DNA of 64,000 nt from Glycomyces sp. L485 (GCF_022548875.1 NZ_JAKZEW010000009.1:50110-114109); one strand, 5' to 3'; positions 16,445 to 24,584 are shown, counted from the first letter of the stretch. Made by a program: numbers and translations. Notes: generated from the sequence alone by a model not told the origin.

Positions 16445-17575
16445 TCAATCAGGCATGCAGTCGAGTTCGGGCATCGACGACAGCGCGCCGGAGACGTTGA
16501 ACCCGAAGTTCACCGACTCGCCCGAGGCGATGCTGGCGTTCCAGCCAGACGGCGAGGCCATCTGCATATCGCCCATTGTGGATATCTCGGTGTTCCACGC
16601 CTGGGTGATCTCGATGCCCGAGTCGGGCGGCCACAGCCAGTGCACCATCCAGCTCCCCATGTTGGCGTCGCCGGTGTTGGTGACGGTGACCTGGACGGTC
16701 GCGCCCGAGTCCCAGCTGCTGACGTCGGCGACTGCGGTGCAGTCCCCGTCGGTGGGGCCGCCGGTCGTCGGCTCGTCGTCGGTGGGCGTCTCGGTCGGCT
16801 CGGTGACGCCGCCGTCGTTGCCCGGCAGGTCCGCGCCGGGCCTGATCCCGGTGATCTCGCCGTCGCCGCCGTCGAAGACGACGTCCGAGCAGGCGTAGAA
16901 GTTCTCGTTCGAGTCCGAGCGCACCCAGTGGGTGAACACGATGTGGTAGCCGGACTTCTGCGGCAGCGTCAGGGGCGCGTAGTAGTAGTTCTCGTCGGCG
17001 CCGGATCCGCCGGACTGCGGCGGGTCCTGGATCGTCGTGAACTGCTCCAGGTCGTCCCAGGCGAGCGGCTCGTCCGGGTTCCAGCCGTCCTTGGTGATGT
17101 ACAGGTCGAACCTGCCCGGGTGGTGCGCCCAGTTGTTGTAGCGCCATTCGACGGTGTCTCCGGCGGTGACGTGGGTGCGGGGCCAGTCGCCCGGGTCGTT
17201 GAACGGCTCGAAGTCGTACGGGCCGTTGCCGCCGCCGTCGCAGAGGCGGCCGTCGGGGATGTACCCGACCGTCTGCCCGGCGCCGTTGGCGTCCAGGTTG
17301 CCGAACCAGTTGTAGAACGGCGTCGCGCCGACCTGGTCGAACGCGGATTGGCAGGCTTCGTTGTAAGGATCGAGCGATCCGTTCTCGGTGAGCGCGTCGA
17401 AGTAGCAGAAATACTGGCGCGAGCCGGGGAAGACCGTCGCGCCGTGCGCCTCGGACTTCGCCTGGGTGAACACCGTCGACAGGGTCGCGGCAACTGCGGC
17501 GGCGATGATGAGCGCCAGGATGGCGACGAGCCTGCGGCGCCTGCTTCGCAGGCCCACGGCTGTGGCTGTGGACAT
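16445..17575 (-). CDS. Secreted lytic polysaccharide monooxygenase, AA10 with CBM2
   Basis: The 376-residue precursor has an Arg-rich N-region and hydrophobic signal (about 10-43). Cleavage after SEA exposes His44 (HGATVFPGSRQY), the N-terminal ligand of the copper histidine brace; the second His is in NNWAHHPGRF (151/152). The AA10 domain runs to about 240. A Thr/Pro-rich linker follows, then a CBM2 cellulose-binding module from about 272 (Trp-rich SGWNASI, WDSG). It resembles cellulose-active streptomycete enzymes and should oxidatively cleave cellulose or chitin outside the cell. The two cysteines of the CBM2 (CTAVADV and ELDCMPD) are present, so the gene looks intact. Confidence 0.93.
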   Translation of the reverse strand: MSTATAVGLRSRRRRLVAILALIIAAAVAATLSTVFTQAKSEAHGATVFPGSRQYFCYFDALTENGSLDPYNEACQSAFDQVGATPFYNWFGNLDANGAGQTVGYIPDGRLCDGGGNGPYDFEPFNDPGDWPRTHVTAGDTVEWRYNNWAHHPGRFDLYITKDGWNPDEPLAWDDLEQFTTIQDPPQSGGSGADENYYYAPLTLPQKSGYHIVFTHWVRSDSNENFYACSDVVFDGGDGEITGIRPGADLPGNDGGVTEPTETPTDDEPTTGGPTDGDCTAVADVSSWDSGATVQVTVTNTGDANMGSWMVHWLWPPDSGIEITQAWNTEISTMGDMQMASPSGWNASIASGESVNFGFNVSGALSSMPELDCMPD

Positions 17576-17681
17576 GAGGTACTCCTCTGTCGTACATGGA
17601 GCGCTCCCAACCGGCCCTTGCGGGCCTGCGCCTAGTCGTTGTTCTGGTGGTTCGCCTTCAAGACAGATTGCGAAAGGTATT

Positions 17682-17701
17682 TCGATATTCGACTATATCG
17701 A
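17682..17701. promoter_or_regulatory. Inverted repeat between the LPMO and peroxiredoxin genes
   Basis: TCGATAT-TCGACT-ATATCGA is a 7-base perfect inverted repeat in an unusually AT-rich stretch, 107 bases upstream of the LPMO start and 66 bases upstream of the peroxiredoxin start. It could be an operator for either divergent gene. Confidence 0.4.
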
Positions 17702-17766
17702 TATATAGGGGCTTTGTGCAATCGTCGCGGGCGGCAATCTGCGCTCGCGTGGATACACTGGCTTCC

Positions 17767-18225
17767 ATGGACATCGGCGACATCGCACCTGACTTCACCC
17801 TCCCCGACGAGACCGGCGCGGAGCGCAAGCTCACGGACCTGCTGAACGACGGGCCCGTCGTTCTGTTCTTCTACCCCATGGCCATGACCGCCGGATGCAC
17901 CGCCGAGGCCTGCCACTTTCGCGACCTCGCCGGCGAACTGGGCGAGCTCGGCGCCAGCCCCGTCGGCATCTCCACCGACGACGTCTCGAAGCAGGCCGAG
18001 TTCGCCTCCAAGCACTCGCTGGGGTACCCGCTCCTGTCCGACACCGAGGGGGAGGTCGCAGCCGAGTTCGGCGTCAAGCGCAAGATCAGCGCCCTGCCGT
18101 CCAAGCGCAAGACCTTCGTCATCGACACCGACCGCAAGGTCATCGGGGTGGCCAAGAGCGAAGTGAAGATGAACGCCCACGCCGACCACGCCCTCGCGGT
18201 GCTGCGCGAGCGCAAGAACGCCTAA
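17767..18225 (+). CDS. bcp: Thioredoxin-dependent peroxiredoxin (BCP/PrxQ family)
   Basis: The 152-residue peroxidase reduces hydroperoxides with thioredoxin as the likely donor. The peroxidatic Cys lies in YPMAMTAGCTAEACHFRD, and the second Cys five residues on gives the PrxQ-type resolving position. The conserved N-terminal segment APDFTLPDETG is present. An ATG start is used. A second, diverged paralogue lies at 28226-28696. A terminator hairpin directly overlaps the stop. Confidence 0.93.
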   Translation: MDIGDIAPDFTLPDETGAERKLTDLLNDGPVVLFFYPMAMTAGCTAEACHFRDLAGELGELGASPVGISTDDVSKQAEFASKHSLGYPLLSDTEGEVAAEFGVKRKISALPSKRKTFVIDTDRKVIGVAKSEVKMNAHADHALAVLRERKNA

Positions 18226-18256
18226 CGGGGCCGACGCCCTTGAGGGCCGGCCCCGT
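18225..18256. terminator. Hairpin between convergent bcp and reductase genes
   Basis: The stem pairs ACGGGGCCG(AC)GCCC with GGGCCGGCCCCGT around the loop TTGA. It starts at the last base of the bcp stop and ends 10 bases before the stop of the convergent gene, so it probably serves both. Confidence 0.75.
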
Positions 18257-18265
18257 CCGTTCCGA

Positions 18266-19120
18266 CTACATGATCGCGCCGCGCACCACGTCCTGCAGCG
18301 ACATCGTAGGGCGGCGCAGCAGGTCGACCAGATCCGTCGAGTTCGAATCGAGGTCCCCGCGGGCGACGCCCTCGTCGGCGTCGGCCGCCATCGTCGCCGC
18401 CGGCAGTTGCACGCCCGACTGCACCAGCGCCTGCGCATAGGCGTCGGGGTCCATGTTCTGGTAGACCACGTCGGTCCCCGCGACCTTCCCGATCGTCGCG
18501 GCCAGCTCCTCGTAGGTGAACGGCTCGTCCCCGCACAGTTCGAAGACCCGGTCCACGCCGTGGTCCTCGGTCAGCAGCACCGCCGCCGCCTCGGCGTAGT
18601 CGTTGCGGGTCGCCGCTGCCACCCGGCCCTTCCCGGCCGCGCCGTACAGCGTCCCCGACTCGATGACCTGGTCGAGGTTCTGCGTGTAGTTCTCCATGTA
18701 CCAGCCGTTGCGCAGGATCAGGAACGGGACGCCGGCCTCGTGGAGGTACCGCTCGGTCCCGATGTGCTCGGTGGCGAGCGCGACCTGCGAGGTGTCGGCG
18801 TGCAGCATGCTCGTGTACAGCAGCAGACCCACGTCGGCGTACTTCGCGGCGTCGATGACCGCCTGGTGCTGGGGCAGGCGCCGCCCGACCTCGGAACTCG
18901 AGACCAGCAGCAGCTTCTCGACCCCGGCGAGCGCCGGTTGGAGCGTATTGGGCCTGTCGTAGTCGGCGTGGCGCACCTCGACGCCCCGCTTCGTGAGATC
19001 GGACGCTCGGTCCGGGTCCCTTACCAGCGCCGCGATCTCTCCGGCCGGGACGCCACGCTCCAGCAGATGTTCGATGACGAGACGGCCGAGATTGCCCGTC
19101 GCGCCGGTGACAGCGATCAT
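18266..19120 (-). CDS. NmrA/QorB-like NAD(P)H-binding reductase
   Basis: The 284-residue protein has an atypical-SDR Rossmann fold starting MIAVTGATGNLGRLV (GxxGxxG). Segments similar to quinone reductase QorB (YtfG) follow, such as LLLVSSSEVGRRLPQHQAVI and FLILRNGWYMENY. It lacks the Tyr-x3-Lys of classical SDRs, as in the NmrA group. It probably reduces quinones or senses NADP(H); which is not resolvable here. It stands alone and converges on bcp. Confidence 0.87.
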   Translation of the reverse strand: MIAVTGATGNLGRLVIEHLLERGVPAGEIAALVRDPDRASDLTKRGVEVRHADYDRPNTLQPALAGVEKLLLVSSSEVGRRLPQHQAVIDAAKYADVGLLLYTSMLHADTSQVALATEHIGTERYLHEAGVPFLILRNGWYMENYTQNLDQVIESGTLYGAAGKGRVAAATRNDYAEAAAVLLTEDHGVDRVFELCGDEPFTYEELAATIGKVAGTDVVYQNMDPDAYAQALVQSGVQLPAATMAADADEGVARGDLDSNSTDLVDLLRRPTMSLQDVVRGAIM

Positions 19121-19220
19121 GTTGCACTCCCCTCAAGCGTGCCCATCGCCCATCGAAACACAGACGGCGGGGCCTGTCAGGGCAAGAGGGAAGTACGCGG
19201 CGTGCGGCTCGGCGCGCGTG

Positions 19221-19805
19221 TCAGATTCTGGTCGCGAGCTCCCGAAACGCCTTGCCGCGGTGTGAGATCGCGTTCTTCTGGTCGGGGCTGAGCTCGGCGC
19301 TGGTGACGTCGAGGCCGTCGGGGACGAACAGCGGGTCGTAGCCGAAGCCGCCGCGCCCGCGCGGCTCGCGGGCGATGCGGCCGGGCATCTCGCCGTGGAC
19401 CACGACCTCCCGGCCGTCGGGCCGGACCAGGGCCGCGGCGCACACGAACTTCGCGCCGCGCCGTTCGTCGTCGAGATCGGCGAGCTGGTCGAGCAGCAGG
19501 GCATTGTTCGACTCGTCGTCCTTCGCGCGGCCGGCCCAGCGCGCCGAGAGCACACCGGGCATGCCGTTCAGGGCGTCGACGGCGAGTCCCGAGTCGTCGG
19601 CGATCGTGGCCAGCCCGGTGTGCTCGACACCGTCGCGGGCCTTGAGCAGGGCGTTTCCGGCGAACGTCAGCTCGGTCTCGGCCGTCTCGGGGAAGTCGTC
19701 GACCGCGTCGAGGCCGACCAGTTCGACCGACGGCGCGGCCTCGGCGAGGATCTGGCGAAGCTCGTCGATCTTGCCCGCGTTGCGGGTGGCCAGGAGGATC
19801 TTCAC
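19221..19805 (-). CDS. rdgB: RdgB/HAM1 XTP/dITP pyrophosphatase
   Basis: This 194-residue house-cleaning enzyme removes non-canonical purine nucleotides (XTP, dITP) from the pool. The N-terminal ATRNAGKIDEL, the metal-binding DDSGLAVDALNGMPGVLSAR and the C-terminal GFGYDPLF and SHRGKAF motifs are all present. The GTG start (VKILLATRN) is 8 bases downstream of the rph stop, so the two form an operon, a common pairing. Confidence 0.96.
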   Translation of the reverse strand: MKILLATRNAGKIDELRQILAEAAPSVELVGLDAVDDFPETAETELTFAGNALLKARDGVEHTGLATIADDSGLAVDALNGMPGVLSARWAGRAKDDESNNALLLDQLADLDDERRGAKFVCAAALVRPDGREVVVHGEMPGRIAREPRGRGGFGYDPLFVPDGLDVTSAELSPDQKNAISHRGKAFRELATRI

Positions 19806-19813
19806 GGCAGCGC

Positions 19814-20539
19814 CTACGACAGGAGCGTGCGGGCCTGGAGGGTGGCGAGCTCCTTGCAGCCCTTGACGGCCAGGTCGAGGAGCTGGTCGAGCTCGGTGCG
19901 GCTGAAGACGGCCTCCTCGCCGGTGCCCTGCACCTCGACGAAGTCGCCCTCGCCGGTGCAGACGACGTTCATGTCGACCGACGCGGCCACGTCCTCCTCG
20001 TAAGGCAGGTCCAGGACCGGGACGCCGTTCACGATGCCGACGCTGATGGCCGCGACCGAGGTGGTGAGGATCTTCTCGGGCTTGCGCGCGAGCTTCTGCT
20101 CCCGCAGCCAGCCGACCGCGTCGTGCAGCGCGATGTAGGCACCGGTGACCGAGGCGGTGCGCGTGCCGCCGTCGGCCTGGAGGACGTCGCAGTCGAGGGT
20201 GATCGTGTTCTCGCCCAACGCCTTGAAATCGACGCAGGCGCGTAGCGAGCGGCCGATGAGGCGCGAGATCTCGTGCGTGCGCCCGCCGATCTTGCCGCGG
20301 ATGGACTCCCGGTCCGACCGCGAATGGGTCGAACGCGGCAGCATCGAGTACTCCGCGGTGACCCAGCCTTCGCCGCTGCCGCGGCGCCAGCGCGGCACCC
20401 CGGGAGTGACCGAGGCGGTGCACAGCACGCGGGTGCGGCCGAACTCGACGAGGACGGAGCCCTCGGGGTGGTCGGTCCAGGAGCGGGTGAAGTTCACGGG
20501 GCGCAGCTCGTCGGTCGCGCGCTTGTCGGGTCGAGTCAT
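19814..20539 (-). CDS. rph: Ribonuclease PH
   Basis: This 241-residue phosphorolytic 3'-5' exoribonuclease trims tRNA precursors. Characteristic sequence includes [15 protein letters not shown], the phosphate-site region [20 protein letters not shown] and [13 protein letters not shown] with the catalytic Asp in the [16 protein letters not shown] core. I set the start at MTRPDKR (20539) rather than an upstream ATG, because this matches family N-termini. It is upstream of rdgB. Confidence 0.96.
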   Translation of the reverse strand: MTRPDKRATDELRPVNFTRSWTDHPEGSVLVEFGRTRVLCTASVTPGVPRWRRGSGEGWVTAEYSMLPRSTHSRSDRESIRGKIGGRTHEISRLIGRSLRACVDFKALGENTITLDCDVLQADGGTRTASVTGAYIALHDAVGWLREQKLARKPEKILTTSVAAISVGIVNGVPVLDLPYEEDVAASVDMNVVCTGEGDFVEVQGTGEEAVFSRTELDQLLDLAVKGCKELATLQARTLLS

Positions 20540-20667
20540 CTCCACCAGCCTACGGGAACGAACAGGCGTGTGACACACTGGTTGCTGCCCTGAGCGGCAG
20601 GCACCGCCGCTCTCCAGGGCGCACGCGCGAGTGGCGACTGTACTTCACTGTTCCGCCACTCGGCTTC

Positions 20668-20749
20668 GCACGAGTGGCGGAACTGGCAGACGCGCAGGAT
20701 TTAGGTTCCTGTGCCTTCGGGCGTGGGGGTTCGAGTCCCCCCTCGTGCA
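20668..20749 (+). tRNA. tRNA-Leu (anticodon UAG)
   Basis: An 82-nucleotide class II tRNA. The acceptor GCACGAG pairs with CTCGTGC, the anticodon stem CAGGA/TCCTG holds loop TTTAGGT (anticodon TAG), a long variable arm follows, and the T-arm is GGGGG-TTCGAGT-CCCCC. The discriminator is A and CCA is not encoded. The 28 bases around its 5' end can form a competing hairpin with the leader (20653-20662 with 20671-20680). Confidence 0.95.
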
Positions 20750-20788
20750 CTGATTTTCTTAGCCGAACCTCGTGTTGGGCCGCGGAGG

Positions 20789-20843
20789 TAACTGACGCGG
20801 GATGTCGGTGACGTCAGACGTCACCGACATCCCGCGTCAGTTA
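20789..20843. repeat. 27-base perfect inverted repeat downstream of tRNA-Leu
   Basis: Arms 20789-20815 and 20817-20843 are exact reverse complements around a single central A. As RNA it would be a stem of about 25 pairs. There is no T-tract. It probably terminates tRNA-Leu transcription and also lies downstream of the minus-strand gene ending at 20943. Confidence 0.8.
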
Positions 20844-20942
20844 TGAGGTCGTTGAGGGCGTGGCCGTGATGGTGGGTGGCCACCCAGTCCATGTCGGCTT
20901 CGGTGATCTCGCCATCGGAGTGGACTCGATTCCGCGGTCGGG

Positions 20943-21470
20943 TCAGCCCTTCCACCTCTTTATGACGGCCAGTTGGCGGCGGGGGCCGGGCCAGACTTGT
21001 ATCCGGAGCCTCTCCATGGTTTCCCCGTTGTCGTCCGAAAGGTGCGCCGCTTGGGCGGCCTTTCGCAAGTTCCAGCGAGAGGTGCGGACGCGGACCCATC
21101 CCGGTTCGACTGGTATGCGGTGCGCTTCGGGAAAGTAGTCGGTGCAGCCGAGAACCACGAGTCTGCCTGACGCTGCTTTGACGCTGGCCTCTACCACGTT
21201 GTCGAACTGATCGGCGTCGAGTCCGGGTGCTCGGGTATGGAGTTCGACGGTGACGGCCACGGTCACGTTGACCTCTGTACCGATGGCGAGAGCATCAGCT
21301 CCGACGGCGACTGAGTTCTGCATGGCTGTTGCAGTCCAAAGATCGCCGAAATCTGCCTCGGTGTTTTCGTCCAGCAGGTGAATCTGGTGGTAGTCGGCGA
21401 ATAGCTCGAGCTGAATTTGCGACGTCAGGCTGGGATAAGGGCCGTTGTCGGAAGCCGCACCGAGGGTCAT
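20943..21470 (-). CDS. Uncharacterised 175-residue protein
   Basis: I do not recognise this family. The protein is soluble, without signal peptide or membrane helix. It is probably beta-rich in the first 110 residues (ELFADYHQIHLLDE, VNVTVAVTVELHTRAPG) with a basic C-terminal part (RVRTSRWNLRKAA, IKRWKG). An ATG start is used. It is the only minus-strand gene of its size in the accessory patch next to tRNA-Leu. About 110 bases downstream on the same strand, another frame reads like coding sequence (DGEITEADMDWVATHHHGHA), possibly a relic. Confidence 0.65.
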   Translation of the reverse strand: MTLGAASDNGPYPSLTSQIQLELFADYHQIHLLDENTEADFGDLWTATAMQNSVAVGADALAIGTEVNVTVAVTVELHTRAPGLDADQFDNVVEASVKAASGRLVVLGCTDYFPEAHRIPVEPGWVRVRTSRWNLRKAAQAAHLSDDNGETMERLRIQVWPGPRRQLAVIKRWKG

Positions 21471-21547
21471 CTGATCACCGTACCGAGCCGGTTCAACAGC
21501 GCTGTGAGCTGGGGCGAAGGGTTCAGGTAGGTGGTTTCTTATCAGGG

Positions 21548-21576
21548 CCCGGCAGGCGGCTGCCGGGTTTCTTGTT
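21548..21576 (+). terminator. Intrinsic terminator with no upstream gene
   Basis: CCCGGCAG-GCGG-CTGCCGGG followed by TTTCTTGTT is a classical plus-strand terminator. No plus-strand gene precedes it, so it looks like the leftover end of a deleted gene. The boxes GGGTTCAG and TTCTTATC just upstream recur beside the terminator at 22240-22271. Confidence 0.7.
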
Positions 21577-21744
21577 GTGAGGGCGGGTTTTCACCGCCTG
21601 CGGCCGGAACCGCGTCCGGCGGACTTCGCCGTCACCAAAGAGCTTGGCGCCTATCGCAACCTGAGTGAACGATGGATCGATTGGACGAACGTGGTCGCCG
21701 CCTGTGGGGCGCTGGCCGAGCAGATCGCGAGAGGAGATGAGTAG
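21577..21744 (+). pseudogene. Truncated reading frame upstream of the XRE gene
   Basis: A 55-codon open frame from a GTG inside the terminator tail ends at TAG 21742-21744, immediately before the XRE gene ATG. The translated C-terminal part (ELGAYRNLSERWIDWTN, AACGALAEQIARGDE) has real-gene codon bias, and the zero spacing implies coupling with the regulator. The beginning looks cut off by the terminator element. I read it as the 3' remnant of a partner gene, perhaps the first gene of a two-gene module, but cannot name the family. Confidence 0.5.
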
Positions 21745-22209
21745 ATGGCACTGCGGTTTCGCAACCTGAACGTCTCACCGGACGACCCGGTGGAGCGGTG
21801 GCCGGTCGAGGCGGTCCAGACCGCGATGGAGCGGGGCTCGCTGCGGGACTGGCGGCGGCTGATCGAGGTGATCGACCGCGATCCCTGGGGCAAGACTGCC
21901 CGCCAGGTCGAGCATGTCTTGAGCTACAGCCGCCCTTACGGCGTCGCCAACCTGATGGAGCGAGTGCTGCAGAGCGCCAGAACCAGGGCCGAACGCGCCG
22001 AACGCCAAGCCGTGGCCGGCAAGATCAGACGGGCCATCGCCGACTCGGGTCTGACACGCGCCGAATTCGCCTCGCACATCGGGACCTCGGTCTCGCGCCT
22101 GTCGACCTACGCCACCGGCAAGGTCGCGCCGTCCGCTGCGCTCATGGTGCGCATTGAGCGCGTCGCCGCTGAGGCGACTCGTCAGAAAGCCACGAAACCA
22201 GGGCCGTGA
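21745..22209 (+). CDS. XRE-family helix-turn-helix protein
   Basis: This is a 154-residue DNA-binding protein. The N-terminal half (about 1-75) is a conserved helical region (WPVEAVQTAMERGSLRDWRR, ...SRPYGVANLMERVLQ). The C-terminal half contains a lambda-repressor-type HTH (RAIADSGLTRAEFASHIGTS followed by VSRLSTYATGKVAPSAALMVRI). It directly follows a truncated frame, so it may be the surviving antitoxin-like half of a two-gene unit. The ATG start is preceded by GAGGAGATGAGTAG. Confidence 0.8.
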   Translation: MALRFRNLNVSPDDPVERWPVEAVQTAMERGSLRDWRRLIEVIDRDPWGKTARQVEHVLSYSRPYGVANLMERVLQSARTRAERAERQAVAGKIRRAIADSGLTRAEFASHIGTSVSRLSTYATGKVAPSAALMVRIERVAAEATRQKATKPGP

Positions 22210-22239
22210 CCTGGGGTTACGGGTTCAGATGATTCTTAT

Positions 22240-22271
22240 CCGAACCCGGCAGGAACTCCTGCCGGGTTCGG
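22240..22271. terminator. Hairpin after the XRE gene
   Basis: A perfect 14-base stem (22240-22253 with 22258-22271, loop AACT) containing the same CCCGGCAG...CTGCCGGG core as the element at 21548-21567. It lies between the XRE gene and the convergent 40-codon ORF. Confidence 0.75.
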
Positions 22272-22279
22272 TGCTTCGG

Positions 22280-22402
22280 TCACCAGTCCTGTTCGAAGGT
22301 GATTTCTCCGTCTTGTGGTTGTCCGTTGTCGATGATGAGCATGTCGCTGAGGAAGCAGGTCACCGCGTCGGCTGAGAGTTCGAAATCGGTTCTCAGGGTC
22401 AT
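22280..22402 (-). CDS. Possible 40-residue protein
   Basis: ATG 22402 to TGA 22280 encodes a 40-residue acidic peptide with normal codon bias (MTLRTDFELSADAVTCF, then LIIDNGQPQDGEITFEQDW). Its stop is followed closely by the 22240-22271 hairpin. The Shine-Dalgarno is weak and no family is recognised. It shares only the MTL start with the other minus-strand gene of this patch. It may be a small real gene or the tail of a lost one. Confidence 0.4.
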   Translation of the reverse strand: MTLRTDFELSADAVTCFLSDMLIIDNGQPQDGEITFEQDW

Positions 22403-22459
22403 CGGTTCGGCTGGGAGCGAGGCGCTCGGGTTCTGGGACGGGGCGGGACGGATCCGGAC

Positions 22460-22500
22460 TTGACAAACGGCCGCATCAACCTAGGATGTTTATCGGTAAA
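22460..22500 (+). promoter_or_regulatory. Promoter and LacI-type operator of the beta-galactosidase gene
   Basis: A near-consensus promoter is visible: TTGACA (22460-22465), a 16-base spacer, then TAGGAT (22482-22487). A CG-centred imperfect palindrome TTTATCGGTAAA (22489-22500) overlaps the expected transcription start, where a LacI-family repressor would block initiation. The start codon is 33 bases downstream. Confidence 0.65.
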
Positions 22501-22532
22501 GTCAGTGCTGTCGACCTAAGGAAGTAATCCTC

Positions 22533-24584
22533 GTGAGCCGGAGAATCGTCCGCCATGCGCCCATCGTCAAGGGCGTCCCTCACCTCCTGCACGGCGGGGA
22601 CTACAACCCCGACCAGTGGATCAAGTGGAAGGGCACCGTCTGGAAGGAAGACATGCGCCTCGCCCGGCTCGCCGGGGTCAACACTTTGTCGGTCGGCATC
22701 TTCGCCTGGGCCGCGCTCGAGCCCGAAGAAGGCCGATACGAGTTCGGATGGCTCGACGAGATCATGGACCTCATGGCCGAGAACGACATCACCGCCGTGC
22801 TCGCCACTCCCACCGGCGCACGCCCCGGCTGGATGAGTCACCGGTACCCCGAGGTCCTGCGCGTGAACGGCGACCGCACCAGGAACCGCCACGGCGGGCG
22901 CCACAACCACTGCCTTACCTCCCCGGTGTACCGCGAGAAGACCTTGTCGATCAATACGGCGCTGGCCGAGCGCTATCGTGAGCACCCGGCCCTCGGCGTC
23001 TGGCACCTCTCCAACGAGTACGGCGGCGAATGCCACTGCGACCTGTGCCAGGAGCGGTTCCGCGCGTTCCTCCAGGACAAGTACGGCTCGCTCGACGCAC
23101 TGAACGAAGCCTGGTGGACGGCCTTCTGGGCCAAGACCTACGGCGACTGGTCCCACATCGAGTCCCCGAGCGCCCAGGGCCGCGGCGAACAGGACATCCA
23201 CGGCCTGCGCCTGGACTGGATGCGGTTCACCACCGAGCAGTTCGTCGACTTCTACCTCCACGAGGCCGCGCCGCTCAAGGAGATCACTCCCGAACTGCCC
23301 TGCACGACCAACCTCATGGGCACCTACCCTGGCATCGACTACTACCGGCTCGCCCAGGTGCTCGACGTGGTCTCGTGGGACTCATACCCGCAGTGGAGCG
23401 GCACGGAGCGGGACGCGCGCACCGGCGCCGAGGCCTCTTTCAACCACGACCTGACGCGCAGCCTCAAAGGCAAGCCGTTCATGCTCATGGAATCCTCCCC
23501 GTCGGCCACCAACTGGCGGCCGGTCGCCAAGCTCCACCGGCCCGGCGTCCATGCGCTCCAGTCGATTCAGGCCGTCGCCCACGGCGCGGACTCCGTGCAG
23601 TACTTCCAGTTCCGCAAGGGCCGCGGCGGTTCCGAGAAGTTCCACGGCGCGATCGTGGACCACGAGGGCTCCGAGAACACGCGGGTCTTCCGCGATGTGG
23701 CCGACGTCGGCGAGCGCCTCGCCGGGCTCGACGCGGTCGTGGGCACCACGACTCCCGCGGACGTCGCCCTGGTCTACGACTGGCACAACCGCTGGGCCCT
23801 GGACGACATGAAGGGCCTGCTCCAGTCGAAGACCGGATACCCGCGCACGGTGGTCGACCACTACCGGGCGTTCTGGGAGCAGGGCGTGCCCGTCGACGTC
23901 GTCGACGGCTCGCTCATCGCCGCGCCGGGCGAGCTGGACCAGTACAAGGTCCTGGTCGCCCCGATGCTCTACATGCTGCGGCCCGGCGTTGCCGAGGCCG
24001 TGAACGCGTTCGTCGAGCGCGGCGGCACCTTCGTCGCCACCTACGCCTCCGGCTATGTCGACGAGAACGATCGCACGTTCCTCGGCGGCTTCCCCGGGCC
24101 GCTCCGGGACACGCTCGGCGTCTGGGCCGAGGAGATCGACGCCCTCTACGAGGACGACCGGAACGCGATCGTGTGGGACGGCAAGGAGTACGAGGCGTTC
24201 GAGCTTTGCGAGCTGATCCATGCCGAGGGCGCAGAGGTCCTCGGCGCCTACGGCGCCGACTTCTACGCCGGCCGCCCCGCGGTCACCGTGAACCGCCGCG
24301 GCGAAGGCAAGGCGTACTTCATCGCCGCCCGCACCGGCGCGGACTTCCTCGACGACTTCTACCGAAAGTTGATCGACGAGTCCGGCGTCGAGCGGGCGCT
24401 CGACGCCGACCTGCCCGCGGGCGTGACCGCGCAGGTCCGCAGCGACGGCGTCACCGACCACGTGTTCGTGCTCAACTTCAACCCGACGGGGGCGGTCGTC
24501 GACCTCGACGGCGAGCCGCTGGAGCTCGGTCCGTACGGGACCGCGATCCTGGAGCGGCCCCGCAAGGACGGCGGCGAGGCCTGA
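22533..24584 (+). CDS. GH42 beta-galactosidase
   Basis: The 683-residue intracellular enzyme has the complete GH42 layout. A catalytic TIM barrel carries acid/base E162 (HLSNEYGG) and nucleophile E320 (FMLMESSPS), followed by a trimerisation domain (about 400-620) and a small C-terminal beta domain. Zinc-site cysteines C127, C167, C169 and C172 (NHCLTS, GECHCDLC) match the GH42 cluster. The GTG start has AAGGAAG about 9 bases upstream. It is probably a single-gene transcription unit under sugar control. No transporter is adjacent. Confidence 0.94.
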   Translation: MSRRIVRHAPIVKGVPHLLHGGDYNPDQWIKWKGTVWKEDMRLARLAGVNTLSVGIFAWAALEPEEGRYEFGWLDEIMDLMAENDITAVLATPTGARPGWMSHRYPEVLRVNGDRTRNRHGGRHNHCLTSPVYREKTLSINTALAERYREHPALGVWHLSNEYGGECHCDLCQERFRAFLQDKYGSLDALNEAWWTAFWAKTYGDWSHIESPSAQGRGEQDIHGLRLDWMRFTTEQFVDFYLHEAAPLKEITPELPCTTNLMGTYPGIDYYRLAQVLDVVSWDSYPQWSGTERDARTGAEASFNHDLTRSLKGKPFMLMESSPSATNWRPVAKLHRPGVHALQSIQAVAHGADSVQYFQFRKGRGGSEKFHGAIVDHEGSENTRVFRDVADVGERLAGLDAVVGTTTPADVALVYDWHNRWALDDMKGLLQSKTGYPRTVVDHYRAFWEQGVPVDVVDGSLIAAPGELDQYKVLVAPMLYMLRPGVAEAVNAFVERGGTFVATYASGYVDENDRTFLGGFPGPLRDTLGVWAEEIDALYEDDRNAIVWDGKEYEAFELCELIHAEGAEVLGAYGADFYAGRPAVTVNRRGEGKAYFIAARTGADFLDDFYRKLIDESGVERALDADLPAGVTAQVRSDGVTDHVFVLNFNPTGAVVDLDGEPLELGPYGTAILERPRKDGGEA

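Noticed and set aside
20821..21099. 92-codon minus-strand frame next to the 27-bp palindrome
   Set aside because: Most of it is out of frame with the real 175-residue gene. Only a short tail (DGEITEADMDWVATHHHGHA) looks coding, too little to call a gene.
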